From Pseudonocardia sp. (GTDB taxonomy: Bacteria; Actinomycetota; Actinomycetes; Mycobacteriales; Pseudonocardiaceae): 41,161 bases of DNA. A program made the position numbers and the translations under genes. Of the stretch, positions 9,078 to 19,080 are shown piece by piece. Numbering within the stretch: the first letter of the stretch is position 1; the number at the start of each line of letters is the position of its first letter. The DNA lies in the NCBI GenBank assembly GCA_026785945.1, contig JAJAZD010000163.1, positions 1 to 41,161 of the forward strand. The letters run 5' to 3'. The notes below the pieces were generated by a model that saw nothing but the letters and a program-made list of their open reading frames with translations, ran no database searches and was not told the origin of the DNA.

Positions 9078-12000
9078 GTGTCCAGCAGCAGCACCTCGAA
9101 CCAAGCCAGTCAGTTCGGCCCCAACGAGTGGCTCGTCGAGGAGATGTACCAGCGCTTCCTCGACGATCCCTCGACGGTGGACACGGCATGGCACGAGTTC
9201 TTCGCCGACTACCGGCCGGTCGAGCAGCCCGGAGCAGACGTCGCAGGCAACGCCGGCGCTCCCCCCACCGCCCCGTCCGCCGAGCGCGCGGAGCCCTCGG
9301 AGAGGCGCCGCAACGCTGATCGTGACGCCGTGACGCCTCCCCCCGCGGCAGCGGGTACGGCCACCACCCCGACGGTGGGCCCCGCGAAGAACGGAGCCCG
9401 CCCGCCGGCCGAGCAGGCCCCGGCCGCCGCCTCCGCGCGCACCGCCAAGCCGGCCGCGGGCACCACGTCGAAGGCCGCCAAGCCCACGCCCGTCGGCAGT
9501 GACGGCGCCGCCACCCCGTTGCGCGGCGCCGCATCCGCCGTCGTCAAGAACATGAACGCCTCACTGACGGTCCCGACCGCCACGAGCGTGCGCGCGGTTC
9601 CCGCCAAGCTGCTGGCCGACAACCGAGTCGTGATCAACAACCAGCTCAAGCGCACCCGCGGCGGCAAGATCAGCTTCACGCACATGATCGGATATGCGCT
9701 GGTCAAGGCGCTGGCCGATTTCCCGGTGATGAACCGGCACTTCGTGGATACGGACGGCAAGCCCACCGTCGTCCAGCCCGACCACGTCAACCTCGGCCTC
9801 GCGATCGACCTTCCCGGCAAGAACGGCCAGCGCTCGCTCGTCGTCGTCTCGATCAAGGGCTGCGAGGCGATGAACTTCGCCCAGTTCTGGTCGGCCTACG
9901 AGGACATCGTGCGCAAGGCCCGGGGCGGCAACCTCACGGCCGACGACTTCGCCGGCACCACGATCAGCCTGACCAACCCCGGCACGCTGGGCACCAACCA
10001 CTCGGTCCCGCGGCTGATGCAGGGCCAGGGCGCCATCGTCGGGGTCGGCGCGATGGAGTATCCGGCCGAGTTCCAGGGCGCGAGCGACGAGCGGCTGGCC
10101 GCCATCGGCATCAGCAAGATCATCACATTGACCTCGACGTATGACCACCGCATCATCCAGGGCGCCGAGTCCGGCGAGTTCCTGCGCCGGGTGCATCAAC
10201 TGCTGCTCGGCGAGGAGGGCTTCTACGACGGCATCTTCCGGTCGCTGCGGGTGCCCTACGAGCCGATCCGCTGGGTGAAGGACATCCCCGACGGGGCCCT
10301 TGACAAGACCGCCCGGGTGATCGAGCTGATCGACGCCTACCGCACCCGCGGGCACCTGATGGCCGACACCGACCCGCTCAACTACCGCCAGCGCCGCCAT
10401 CCCGACCTCGACGTGCTGTCCCACGACCTGACGCTCTGGGACCTCGACCGCGAGTTCGCCACCGGCGGCTTCGGCGGCAGCGAGCGGGTGAAGCTGCGCG
10501 ACGTGCTGGGCCTGCTGCGCGACTCCTACTGCCGCACGATCGGCACCGAGTACATGCACATCGCCGACCCCGCGCAGCGCAGCTGGCTCCAGGAGCGCAT
10601 CGAGATGCCGCACCAGAAGCCGAACTCGGCCGAGCAGAAGTACGTGCTCAGCAAGCTCAACGCGGCGGAGGCGTTCGAGACGTTCCTGCAGACCAAGTAC
10701 GTCGGGCAGAAGCGCTTCTCCCTGGAGGGCGGGGAGACCGTCATCCCGCTGATGGACGCCGTGCTGGACAAGGCCGCCGAGTACGAGCTCGACGAGGTCG
10801 TCATCGGCATGCCGCACCGCGGGCGGCTCAACGTGCTGGCCAACATCGTCGGCAAGCCGATCAGCCAGATCTTCCGCGAGTTCGAGGGCAACCTGGACCC
10901 GGGCCAGGCCCACGGCTCCGGCGACGTCAAGTACCACCTGGGCGCGGAGGGCAAGTACTTCCGCATGTTCGGCGACGGCGAGACCGTGGTGTCACTTGCG
11001 TCCAACCCCAGCCACCTCGAGGCCGTCGACCCGGTGCTGGAGGGCATCGTCCGCGCCAAGCAGGACCTGCTCGACAAGGGCCACGACGACGGCTACACCG
11101 TGCTCCCGCTGATGATGCACGGAGACGCCGCGTTCGCCGGTCAGGGTGTGGTGGCCGAGACGCTGAACCTGGCGCTGCTGCGCGGTTACCGCACCGGCGG
11201 CACCGTGCACGTCGTGGTCAACAACCAGGTCGGGTTCACCACCGCGCCCGAGCAGTCGCGGTCCTCGCAGTACTGCACCGACGTGGCCAAGATGATCGGC
11301 GCACCGGTCTTCCACGTCAACGGCGACGACCCCGAGGCGTGCGTCTGGGTGGCCAAGCTGGCCGTGGAGTACCGCGAGCGCTGGCACAACGACATCGTGA
11401 TCGACATGATCTGCTACCGCCGCCGTGGCCACAACGAGGGCGACGACCCGTCGATGACCCAGCCCTCGATGTACGACGTGATCGACACCAAGCGGAGCGT
11501 CCGCAAGATCTACACCGAGTCGCTGATCGGGCGCGGCGACATCTCGATGGAGGAGGCCGAGCACGCGCTCAAGGACTTCTCCAACCAGCTCGAGCACGTG
11601 TTCAACGAGGTCCGCGAACTGGAGAGGACGCCGGCACGGGTCAGCCCTTCGGTGGAGCACGAGCAGCTCGTGCCCGCCGACCTCGACACCTCCGTGCCCC
11701 TCGACATCGTGCACCGCATCGGGGACGCGCACGTCGACCTGCCCGAGGGCTTCACGGTGCACCCGCGCGTGCGGCCCGTGCTCGAACGGCGCCACACGAT
11801 GTCGCGCGAGGGCCACGTCGACTGGGCGTTCGCCGAGCTGCTCGCGATGGGCTCGCTGGTGATGGACGGCAAGCTGGTGCGCCTCTCGGGCCAGGACACC
11901 CGGCGCGGGACGTTCGTGCAGCGCCACTCGGTAATCATCGACCGCAAGAACGGCCAGGAGTTCTACCCGCTGCGCAACCTGTCGCATGACCAGGAGCGCT

Positions 12001-12857
12001 TCCTCCCCTACGACTCGGCTCTCTCGGAGTTCGCGGCGGTCGGGTTCGAGTACGGCTACTCGGTGGCCAACCCCAACGCGTTCGTGGCGTGGGAGGCGCA
12101 GTTCGGCGACTTCGTCAACGGTGCGCAGCCGATCATCGACGAGTTCATCTCCTCCGGTGAGGCCAAGTGGGGGCAGACCTCCGACATCGCACTGCTGCTG
12201 CCCCACGGCCTGGAGGGCCAGGGCCCCGACCACAGCTCGGGCCGCATCGAGCGGTTCCTGACCCTGTGCGCGGAGGGCTCGATGACGGTGTCGGTGCCGT
12301 CGGAGCCGGCCAACTATTTCCATCTGCTGCGCCGCCACGCCATGAACGGCGTGCGTCGCCCGCTGGTCGTCTTCACACCGAAGTCGATGTTGCGCAACAA
12401 GGCGGTCGTCAGCCCGCTGGCGGACTTCACCGGTGGCCGGTTCCGCACCGTGATCGACGACGTGCGCCACCGCGGGACCGACGGTCCCGCGGCCGAGGTC
12501 CGCAAGGTCCTGCTGTGCTGCGGCAAGCTCTACTGGGAGCTGGCCGCCGCGCGCGAGAAGCGCAACATCACCGACACCGCGATCGTCCGCATCGAGCAGC
12601 TCTACCCGGTGCCCGACCGCCGGCTCGGCGCGGTGCTCGACCGCTACCCCAACGCCGAGGACATCCGCTGGGTCCAGGAGGAGCCGGCCAACCAGGGGCC
12701 GTGGCCGTTCCTGGGGCTGATGCTGCCGGAGAAGCTGCCGCGGCTCGCGGGGTTCACCCGGGTCTCGCGGCGCCGGATGGCCGCTCCCGCGGCCGGGTCG
12801 TCGAAGGTGCACGAGGTGGAGCAGGCGGCCCTGATCGACACGGCGTTCCGGGACTGA
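9078..12857 (+). CDS. kgd: Multifunctional 2-oxoglutarate decarboxylase/dehydrogenase (E2-E1 fusion)
   Basis: A 1259-residue TCA-cycle enzyme of the actinobacterial type, fusing an E2 succinyltransferase-like domain to a thiamine-diphosphate E1 domain. Visible in order: the N-terminal helix [12 protein letters not shown], an Ala/Pro-rich linker to about residue 150, the acyltransferase domain with its histidine H357 in TYDHRIIQG, then E1 with [18 protein letters not shown] and [20 protein letters not shown], and the C-terminal transketolase-like half. In mycobacteria the enzyme is inhibited by the FHA protein GarA; no garA gene is in the window. GTG 9078 is preferred because AAGGCGG lies seven bases upstream and homologues begin here. 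ATG 9045 and ATG 9051 are in frame further upstream. Confidence 0.97.
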   Translation: MSSSSTSNQASQFGPNEWLVEEMYQRFLDDPSTVDTAWHEFFADYRPVEQPGADVAGNAGAPPTAPSAERAEPSERRRNADRDAVTPPPAAAGTATTPTVGPAKNGARPPAEQAPAAASARTAKPAAGTTSKAAKPTPVGSDGAATPLRGAASAVVKNMNASLTVPTATSVRAVPAKLLADNRVVINNQLKRTRGGKISFTHMIGYALVKALADFPVMNRHFVDTDGKPTVVQPDHVNLGLAIDLPGKNGQRSLVVVSIKGCEAMNFAQFWSAYEDIVRKARGGNLTADDFAGTTISLTNPGTLGTNHSVPRLMQGQGAIVGVGAMEYPAEFQGASDERLAAIGISKIITLTSTYDHRIIQGAESGEFLRRVHQLLLGEEGFYDGIFRSLRVPYEPIRWVKDIPDGALDKTARVIELIDAYRTRGHLMADTDPLNYRQRRHPDLDVLSHDLTLWDLDREFATGGFGGSERVKLRDVLGLLRDSYCRTIGTEYMHIADPAQRSWLQERIEMPHQKPNSAEQKYVLSKLNAAEAFETFLQTKYVGQKRFSLEGGETVIPLMDAVLDKAAEYELDEVVIGMPHRGRLNVLANIVGKPISQIFREFEGNLDPGQAHGSGDVKYHLGAEGKYFRMFGDGETVVSLASNPSHLEAVDPVLEGIVRAKQDLLDKGHDDGYTVLPLMMHGDAAFAGQGVVAETLNLALLRGYRTGGTVHVVVNNQVGFTTAPEQSRSSQYCTDVAKMIGAPVFHVNGDDPEACVWVAKLAVEYRERWHNDIVIDMICYRRRGHNEGDDPSMTQPSMYDVIDTKRSVRKIYTESLIGRGDISMEEAEHALKDFSNQLEHVFNEVRELERTPARVSPSVEHEQLVPADLDTSVPLDIVHRIGDAHVDLPEGFTVHPRVRPVLERRHTMSREGHVDWAFAELLAMGSLVMDGKLVRLSGQDTRRGTFVQRHSVIIDRKNGQEFYPLRNLSHDQERFLPYDSALSEFAAVGFEYGYSVANPNAFVAWEAQFGDFVNGAQPIIDEFISSGEAKWGQTSDIALLLPHGLEGQGPDHSSGRIERFLTLCAEGSMTVSVPSEPANYFHLLRRHAMNGVRRPLVVFTPKSMLRNKAVVSPLADFTGGRFRTVIDDVRHRGTDGPAAEVRKVLLCCGKLYWELAAAREKRNITDTAIVRIEQLYPVPDRRLGAVLDRYPNAEDIRWVQEEPANQGPWPFLGLMLPEKLPRLAGFTRVSRRRMAAPAAGSSKVHEVEQAALIDTAFRD

Positions 12858-12888
12858 ACCGGACCGCGAGGACTGAACCGGACCGCGA
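12851..12888. repeat. 19-bp tandem duplication across the kgd stop codon
   Basis: Two perfect adjacent copies of GGACTGAACCGGACCGCGA. The first contains the final codon and TGA of kgd; the second repeats them in the untranslated region just before the DUF6104 gene. Confidence 0.95.
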
Positions 12889-12908
12889 GGCCGTCTATCC
12901 TCACCGGC

Positions 12909-13091
12909 GTGTACTTCACCGACCGGGGCATCGAGGAGCTGGCGCAGCGGCGGGGTGGCGAGCAGGTCGGCGTCGAGTGGCTGGCCGAGCGGCTGCGCGC
13001 CTTCGTCGACCTCAACCCGCAGTTCGAGGACGCCGTCGAGCGCGTCGCCACCTTCCTGGCCAGGGACGACGACCTCGCCGATCCCGAGTGA
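12909..13091 (+). CDS. DUF6104 family small protein
   Basis: A 60-residue acidic protein starting MYFTDRGIEELAQRRG and continuing VEWLAERLRAFVDLNPQFE. This is the pattern of the DUF6104 family, a small conserved actinobacterial protein of unknown role often found near kgd. It starts at GTG 12909, 51 bp after the kgd stop, and is probably co-transcribed. The predicted fold is two helices; there is no signal peptide and no cysteine. Confidence 0.85.
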   Translation: MYFTDRGIEELAQRRGGEQVGVEWLAERLRAFVDLNPQFEDAVERVATFLARDDDLADPE

Positions 13092-13186
13092 GAATTCTCC
13101 ACCGTTCGTGAACGCGGGCTCCGGTCCGGGCGTAACAGCAGGTGGCGCAGTCACAGCGCCTGCCCTCGCCGAACCGGAGACACATC

Positions 13187-13829
13187 ATGCGTTCATCGCC
13201 CAACATCGGACTCAGCGCCCTCCTGGCCGGTGCACTCCTGGCCACGCCGCTCTCGGTCGCCGCCGCCACGGAGCCGCGGACTGGAGGTCGTCGGCCTCGT
13301 CGACGGAACCAGCCTCGTCGAGTTCCGCTCCGAGAACACCCGCGTCCGCGACAGCGACAAGATCACCGGTCTCGACGGGGACACCTCCCTCGTCGGCATC
13401 GACCACCGCGTGCAGGACGGCGAGCTCTACGGCGTCGGCAACTCCGGCGGCATCTACCGGATCGACGCCGACGAGGCCGAGGCCACGAAGATCGCCACGT
13501 TGACGATCCCGCTGAACGGCACCCACTTCGGCGTCGACCTCAACCCGGCCGCCAACGCGCTGCGCGTCATCAGCGACACCGGCCAGAACCTGCGCCAGCC
13601 CTTCGCCACCAGTCCCCTCGTCGCCACCGTGGCCGACACGCCCCTGACCAACCCGGCCACTCCCCCGGCGCAGGCGCCTGGCGCCCTCGGTGTGACCGGT
13701 GCGGCGTACACGAACAACGACCTGGACACCACGACGGGCACCACGCTGTTCGACATCATCCGGCAAACGGGTGGAGCCGCGGGTCTGACCGAACCGGTCG
13801 GGCAACGAGCTGCGGAGGACAGGGCGTGA
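13187..13829 (+). pseudogene. DUF4394 secreted protein, frameshifted and 3'-truncated
   Basis: ATG 13187 with GGAGA six bases upstream opens a signal peptide (LSALLAGALLATPLSVAAAT). After about 30 codons the family core continues in a different frame, from LEVVGLVDGTSLVEFRSEN at about 13282. That core reads DGDTSLVGIDHRVQDGELYG, DLNPAANALRVISDTGQNLR and GAAYTNNDLDTTTGTTLFDI. The shift lies between about 13268 and 13282. The protein then stops at 13829, where intact family members carry roughly 80-100 more residues. So there are two independent lesions. The last codons overlap the ribosome site and start of the NlpC/P60 gene. One lesion could be a sequencing error; both together suggest decay. 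Confidence 0.8.
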
Positions 13830-15613
13830 CGAAGAAGGATCGGCACCGCACCATCCGGCGTCCCTTGATCGTGGCGGTCGCCATCGGCGCGGCCACCCTC
13901 GCGGCGGTGCCGGCGGCGGCGGTCGTGGTGGCCCCGGTCGCGATGCGCACCAGCACCACACCCCCACGGGGTGACGGCCCGGGCCTCGGCCTCGTCGCCG
14001 GTCCGGCCGCCGTCACGGTCGGGGACCTCATCGGCGGGCTGCCGGGGTACGGCGGCGTCGCCGCGGACGTCCCGGTCACCGCCGACATCGAGGCGCTGAT
14101 CGCCCAGGCACTGGCGGCACCGACCCTGGCGTGGTCCACCTCCAACGCGCCGTCGCTCACCTCGGTCCTCGGCGGACCCGCGACGCCGATCCTGCCGGCG
14201 TCGACGACCCCCCAGCCGACCTTCCCGCTCTCGGGATCCCTCCGGTCGACCGTCCCGCTGTCGTCGCTCCCGACGGTCACCACCACGGCACAGCCCGGTA
14301 CGGCTGCCGCCGCGGCCATCGACTTCGCGCTCGCCCAGCGCGGGCTGCCCTACGTCTGGGGCGGCAACGGACCGTTGGAGGGGGACGCCGGCTTCGACTG
14401 CTCGGGGCTGACCACCGCGGCCTACGACCACGCAGGCATCTCGCTGCCCCGCACCGCGCACACCCAGTACTACGCGGGCCCACACGTCCCGGCCGGTGTC
14501 GACCTCGAGCCCGGCGACCTCGTGTTCTACGGCGTACCCCAGCGGGTGCACCACGTCGGGCTCTACATCGGCGACGGGCGCATGGTGAGCGCACCGACGT
14601 TCGGCAAGCCGGTGCGGCTGGCCTTCGTCCGCTACAACGGCGACGACTATCTCGGCGCCACCCGCCCGGCCGCGGGCCGCGACGCCCCGGAGCTGCTCGA
14701 ATCCCCCGACCTGCCCTTCGACGTGCCGCCGCTGCCGAAGGCGCCCGCCCCCACCGACAAGCCCGACCCCGTCGAGTTCCCGGCACCGCCGGTGCCCGAG
14801 CAGGAGGTGGCGGACATGGCTGGGGCGGACGGGGGCGCTCCGACCGCGCCCGATCCGGCGACAGCCGGCGCCGCGCAACCCCATCCGGCCGGTTCACCGA
14901 AACGTGTGATCGACGGCCCGCCCAGCGGCGACCGCCCAACCGGCACCCCGACGGACGAGCCGGCGCCCACCCCCGCTCCCGTCACGGCGACGCCGCCCGT
15001 AACGGCGAGCGTCCCGGATCCCGAGCCGTCGAAGTCCCCCGAGCCGGCACCGCCCGACCCGAAGTCCCCCGACCCGAAGTCCCCCGGGCCGACGTCATCC
15101 GAGCCGACGTCACCCGGGCCGACGTCGACCCGGCCGGCGGACGGCCCCACGGTGGCCGCGGCGCCCGAGCCGGAGGCGAACGAGAGCGAGTCCGAGGCCG
15201 CCGCGGACACCACCCGGGAACCGGCTCCCGAGCCGGACACCGGGGAGCCCCCCGTCCCGTCCCGCCTCACACTCCCGGGCGGGACGAACCTCGCCCTCTC
15301 ACGTGCCGAGCGGGGTGCGGACGGCCTGCCGCCCGGACGCTCCGGCGCGACCCTGAGCTGGCGTCCCGGCAAGGACGGTGCGTGGACCGCCGCGGTGCGC
15401 CTCCCGGACGGCACCGCCACCGCGGGCCTCTCCACCGGAGCCACGATCACGGTCACCGGTGCCGACGGCACGCGCCAGGCGCTGACCATCCGTGCCCGGC
15501 GCACCCTCGACCCGGCCGACGCGGCCGAGTCCGCACGCCGCGCCACCGGCGCCCCCCGACTCGTACTGCTGCTCCCCGACGGCGACGAGGTCCTGGTCGT
15601 CGTCGCGGAGTGA
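13826..15613 (+). CDS. Secreted NlpC/P60 peptidoglycan hydrolase with Pro-rich tail
   Basis: A 595-residue exported endopeptidase. A basic N-terminus and a hydrophobic segment (LIVAVAIGAATLAAVPAAAVVV) form a signal peptide or anchor. The NlpC/P60 domain lies around residues 160-280: RGLPYVWGGNGP, catalytic cysteine in FDCSGL, catalytic histidine in VHHVGLYIG. Next comes about 190 residues rich in Pro, Asp, Glu and Ser, with near repeats PDPKSP and PGPTS near 15055-15130. The last 120 residues form a beta-rich module resembling the C-terminal strands of a sortase but lacking the TLxTC cysteine (my inference). GTG 13826 follows GGAGG by seven bases and overlaps the previous stop. It probably cleaves peptide stems in the cell wall. 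Confidence 0.9.
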   Translation: MTKKDRHRTIRRPLIVAVAIGAATLAAVPAAAVVVAPVAMRTSTTPPRGDGPGLGLVAGPAAVTVGDLIGGLPGYGGVAADVPVTADIEALIAQALAAPTLAWSTSNAPSLTSVLGGPATPILPASTTPQPTFPLSGSLRSTVPLSSLPTVTTTAQPGTAAAAAIDFALAQRGLPYVWGGNGPLEGDAGFDCSGLTTAAYDHAGISLPRTAHTQYYAGPHVPAGVDLEPGDLVFYGVPQRVHHVGLYIGDGRMVSAPTFGKPVRLAFVRYNGDDYLGATRPAAGRDAPELLESPDLPFDVPPLPKAPAPTDKPDPVEFPAPPVPEQEVADMAGADGGAPTAPDPATAGAAQPHPAGSPKRVIDGPPSGDRPTGTPTDEPAPTPAPVTATPPVTASVPDPEPSKSPEPAPPDPKSPDPKSPGPTSSEPTSPGPTSTRPADGPTVAAAPEPEANESESEAAADTTREPAPEPDTGEPPVPSRLTLPGGTNLALSRAERGADGLPPGRSGATLSWRPGKDGAWTAAVRLPDGTATAGLSTGATITVTGADGTRQALTIRARRTLDPADAAESARRATGAPRLVLLLPDGDEVLVVVAE

Positions 15614-15649
15614 CGGCGCGGGCGACACGCCGACGTAGGAACGAGGCGC

Positions 15650-16009
15650 TCAGCGTCGGGGGAGGCCGAAACGGCGTCGGCGTACCGCGACCAGGAGCGC
15701 TTCGGCCCTGTCCTCCACCCGGACGTCCAGAACCGTGAGGTCGGCCGGGTCGGCTGTCCGGTCGGGCGCGGGGCGCGGGCGCAACGTCATCCACGACTCC
15801 ACCCAGAGCGCCTCCATGGCGTTCTCCCAGTTCAGCTCGACACCCAGCCGGGTCAGCGCGGCCCTCTCGTTCGCGCGCGACATCTCGTCCTCCAGTTCGA
15901 CGAGCCGACGCGACAGCACCGCGGCCCGCTCCCGGTCGCGCTCCCGCAACGCGTCGGCGGCTGCGGCGGCACCGGCGACGATCTCCTTGTAGCGGCGGGA
16001 CGCGCTCAC
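15650..16009 (-). CDS. Small coiled-coil protein, last gene of the FtsK-like operon
   Basis: A 119-residue protein of unknown family. Residues 1-55 are strongly helical and charged (REYKE-like start, then DALRERDRERAAVLSRRLVELEDEMS), suggesting a coiled coil. A Trp-containing middle (ELNWENAMEALWVESWMTLRP) and a short beta-like end (DLTVLDVRVEDRAEALLVAV) follow. Its GTG start at 16009 overlaps the stop of the large ATPase gene by four bases, so production is coupled to the motor. It has no signal peptide or membrane segment. A role as cytoplasmic partner or regulator of the ATPase is inferred from context only. Confidence 0.8.
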   Translation of the reverse strand: MSASRRYKEIVAGAAAAADALRERDRERAAVLSRRLVELEDEMSRANERAALTRLGVELNWENAMEALWVESWMTLRPRPAPDRTADPADLTVLDVRVEDRAEALLVAVRRRRFGLPRR

Positions 16010-18780
16010 GCCTGCTCCAGCGACGGAACGATGACCACCTCGGGAATCGTGTGCCGGGCGCGATCGAAGAACAACCCGCGACCCGGGCGGGGCGACCAGT
16101 TCAGGAGCATGCCGGGGGCGAGCGCGCCCAGCTCGGAACCCTGGACGTCCAGCGCCACCCATGCGCCCAGGTCGTCCACCGATGCGCTCAGGGTGAGCAG
16201 GGTGCGCAGCCGCTGCACACTGCGCCACCAACCGAGCACGTGCAGGCCGGTCTCCGGGCCGTGGCGCAGCAGCCGGCGCAGGGCCTCGGTGCCGTCGCGT
16301 TCCAGCACCGTGTCGGCGGCATCGGCGGCGTAGAGCACCACGACGGTCGGCCGACGGGGCGCACCCGCGAGCCGCGCCGTGACGTCCGCGGCGAGGGCCT
16401 CGATCCGCGCCCGGATCCCACCGAGGGCGACGACCTCCGGCGCGTGCCCGGCGCCGGTCATGAGATCGACCAACCACGCCGCCGGTTCCACCGCCTCCGC
16501 CACCAGCGGGGCGATCACGACGTCCACCGCGCCCGGCGCGAACTGCCCAGCCAGCGACCCGGCCGCGGAGCTGAGCACCCGCACCGCCTCCCGGCCCACC
16601 GCCGCGAGCACACCGAGGTTGCGTCCGGGTGCGGGCGGAAGGGCGACGGCGGCAGCACTGCCGGCCACGTCGATGCACTGCCCGATGAGCGCGCGGGCCA
16701 CGCCGTCGGTCGCCGGCGCCAGGTCCGCCACCAGCGCCGCCAGGGCGGGCGCCAGGCTGCCGTCGAACAGCCGGGGCTGGGCGCGACCGGCGTGGTGGGC
16801 CTCGAACAGGATGCGCTGCACCTCGTCCACCGAGCCTCGCGCGGTCGCGTTCGGGACGCGCACGATCTCGTTGCCGTGCCTGATCCCGGACTCGTGGTTG
16901 AGCACGGCGTGCCAGCGCGGCAGGTCGAGGGTGGCGTCGTTGAGGTCGGCGAGCACCCGGCGGGCGCGGGGCAGCGCGATGCGCAGCACGAACTGTTCGA
17001 AGATCGCCGGACGGCCCCAGAACGCCTCGATCCCGGACACGTCCTGGCTGGCCAGCACCAGGTGGATGCCCTGGGAGCGCCCGCGCCTCGAGACGTCCTC
17101 CAGCAGGATCAGGGCCGCCTTCGTCACCGCGTCGCGCTCGGAGAACAGGTACTGGAACTCGTCGATCACCGCGACGATCCGTGGCCACCGGCCGTGCGGG
17201 TCCGCCGCCCGCAGCTCCTCCAGCTTGGTCACCTCGTGGGCCTTCGCGGCGTCCGCGCGCCGGCGCATCTCGTCGGAGAGGAACTGCAGCAGGGCCAGCC
17301 CGAACTCGCGGTCGGTGTTGATGTTGACTCCGACGAGACGAGCGTGCGGCAACCACGTCCGGTCGCGGCGGCCGGGGGCGAATTGGGCGAACGACACCCC
17401 CTCCTTGAAGTCGAGCAGGTAGAACTCCAGCTCGTCGGGGTCGTACCGCGCGGCCATCGCGCTGATCATCGTGAGCAGCAGGTTGGTCTTGCCCGACCCG
17501 CTCGGCCCGCCGACCAACGCGTGCGGGGACCCGTCCGCGAGCGACATCTCCACCGGCAGCCCGTCCGAGAAACCCACGGGTGCGTGCAGCCCCGCCAGCG
17601 ACCGCGTCCGGCCCCACTGCTCGGGCGGGGGCAGCAGGTCGCGGAAGGCACCGATCCGTCCGCGCCAGTCCTCGTGCTCGGCGGCGATCGCGTGGCAGGC
17701 GCGGATGACGGCCGCGGGGGGCAGCGGCGCGTCCGGCTCGACGGTCACGTGCGGCCCGGTCATCGACGTCACCGCGACGGTGTCCGTGGCCCCCCCGCCC
17801 GACAGCCGGATGGTCTCCACGGTGGCCCCGACCGTCATCGGCACGTCGAGCAGGACCAACTGCACCCCGCACGCCGGGCCACCACGGGCCACCCGTTCCA
17901 GCTGCCGGTGGTCGTCCTCGCGCAACGCCGAGCGGTTGCCCATCAACACGGCGACGACCCACGGCTCGCTGCGCCCACCGGTGGCCTCGGCGAGCGCAGC
18001 CAGGGAGGGATGGCCGTCGACGAGGACCCGGGTATGGACCCGGCGGATCCTGTCCGACAGCTCCTCGAGCAGCTGCGGAAGGCGTCCCGGATCGTGCACG
18101 GTCAGCAGCCCGGTCCGGGTCAGGGGGTAGAGACCGGGCAACGCACCGGTGAACTGTCCGACGTCCCACACGTGCACGGCCACCATGCCCGGCCGGAAGT
18201 GGCTCACGACCCGCATCAGCAGGCTCTCCACCAGCGACTCGGCCCGGTCGCGGCTCTCGTGGGTCGAGGAGATCTGCAGGTGCGCCTCGTCGAGCAGCGG
18301 GACGGCCACGTCGAAGCCCGGCTCACCCTCCCCGATCCGGCCGGCTCCGATCCGCCACAGCGACGGCACCACGCCCGTCCCGTCGATCCGGCCGAACCGG
18401 CCCAGCCATTCCTCCGGTTCCCGGCCGGCGGAACCGGGGGCGGCGTCGGCGAGCAGCGCGGCGAGCTGGGGTGGTCCGGAGCGGAGCCACGGCGCGAACG
18501 CGGACGTGTGGTCGTCCGCGACCCGGCCGACGGGACCGGCGAGCTGCCGGTTGGCCAGCACCCCGGCCAGTGCGGGGTCGACACGGGCGGCGTCGAGTCC
18601 GTCGGTACGCAGCCACATCTCCACCATCGCCTCGGCGTGCGCGCGCACCGCGGCGTCGCGGGCGCCCTCCGCCGCGCCCAGTGCCTGCGAGACGGCGACG
18701 CACAGCTCGTCGAACGCCGAGGCGATGCCGAGGCGGCGCCGGTTGGGCCGCCGGTCGGGCTTGCGCAGGTCGGGTGCCAC
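16006..18780 (-). CDS. FtsK/SpoIIIE (EccC-like) multi-domain P-loop ATPase
   Basis: A 924-residue FtsK-HerA ATPase. The active domain has Walker A GGPSGSGKT (K431), Walker B IVAVIDEFQYLF (D540, E541) and a sensor stretch GIHLVLASQDVSG. Segments before it (about 270-312, PWVVAVLMGNRSAL to GVQLVLLDVP) and after it (about 808-852, PTVVVLYAADAADT to GLHVLGWW) look like further RecA-type cores without Walker A motifs. This recalls EccC of type VII secretion, which has tandem ATPase domains. No transmembrane helices and no FtsK gamma (DNA-binding) domain are visible, so it is not the divisome FtsK. GTG 18780 lies two bases after the previous stop. The substrate, DNA or protein, is unknown. Confidence 0.9.
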   Translation of the reverse strand: MAPDLRKPDRRPNRRRLGIASAFDELCVAVSQALGAAEGARDAAVRAHAEAMVEMWLRTDGLDAARVDPALAGVLANRQLAGPVGRVADDHTSAFAPWLRSGPPQLAALLADAAPGSAGREPEEWLGRFGRIDGTGVVPSLWRIGAGRIGEGEPGFDVAVPLLDEAHLQISSTHESRDRAESLVESLLMRVVSHFRPGMVAVHVWDVGQFTGALPGLYPLTRTGLLTVHDPGRLPQLLEELSDRIRRVHTRVLVDGHPSLAALAEATGGRSEPWVVAVLMGNRSALREDDHRQLERVARGGPACGVQLVLLDVPMTVGATVETIRLSGGGATDTVAVTSMTGPHVTVEPDAPLPPAAVIRACHAIAAEHEDWRGRIGAFRDLLPPPEQWGRTRSLAGLHAPVGFSDGLPVEMSLADGSPHALVGGPSGSGKTNLLLTMISAMAARYDPDELEFYLLDFKEGVSFAQFAPGRRDRTWLPHARLVGVNINTDREFGLALLQFLSDEMRRRADAAKAHEVTKLEELRAADPHGRWPRIVAVIDEFQYLFSERDAVTKAALILLEDVSRRGRSQGIHLVLASQDVSGIEAFWGRPAIFEQFVLRIALPRARRVLADLNDATLDLPRWHAVLNHESGIRHGNEIVRVPNATARGSVDEVQRILFEAHHAGRAQPRLFDGSLAPALAALVADLAPATDGVARALIGQCIDVAGSAAAVALPPAPGRNLGVLAAVGREAVRVLSSAAGSLAGQFAPGAVDVVIAPLVAEAVEPAAWLVDLMTGAGHAPEVVALGGIRARIEALAADVTARLAGAPRRPTVVVLYAADAADTVLERDGTEALRRLLRHGPETGLHVLGWWRSVQRLRTLLTLSASVDDLGAWVALDVQGSELGALAPGMLLNWSPRPGRGLFFDRARHTIPEVVIVPSLEQA

Positions 18781-18782
18781 GC

Positions 18783-19061
18783 CTACAGCCGCGCGTCGAT
18801 GTCGGCGACGGCGGTGGCGCCGCCGCTGATCAGCCCGAGGCCGCGGTCCAGCTCCTCAGCGGCACGGCGCAGCTCGACCGGCACCAGCGGGGCGCCGTGC
18901 TGCTCCCCCAGCCCGGCGAGCAGCGCCACCGCCTCGGCGATACGGGCGCGCGCCACCCCGGCGTGGCGGTAGGCGCCACCGAGCTGTTCGGCCACCCCGA
19001 CCAGCTCGGCACGGATGTCCCCGACGCCACTCACGTCGTGCCACACCGGTTCGGCGCCCAC
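18783..19061 (-). CDS. Small two-helix protein of the FtsK-like operon (B)
   Basis: A 92-residue protein of unknown family with two predicted amphipathic helices separated by a Gly/Pro turn: DIRAELVGVAEQLGGAYRHAG, then QHGAPLVPVELRRAAEELDRG. Size and hairpin form recall WXG100/Esx proteins, but no WxG motif is present. The start is uncertain: GTG 19061 gives the full length, while GTG 19034 (VSGVGDIRAEL) is a plausible shorter start, and neither has a clear ribosome site. It ends two bases before the ATPase start, so co-expression is near certain. Confidence 0.75.
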   Translation of the reverse strand: MGAEPVWHDVSGVGDIRAELVGVAEQLGGAYRHAGVARARIAEAVALLAGLGEQHGAPLVPVELRRAAEELDRGLGLISGGATAVADIDARL

Positions 19062-19080
19062 GGTTCGCTCGCGAGGTCGT

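Noticed and set aside
10992-13154. Minus-strand ORF of 720 codons opposite kgd
   Set aside because: Antisense to the conserved E1 domain of kgd; its composition (Val, His, Arg, Gly) is that of a complementary-strand shadow.
16006-18780. Divisome DNA translocase FtsK
   Set aside because: No N-terminal membrane helices and no C-terminal gamma winged-helix domain are visible, and the neighbours are small helical proteins.
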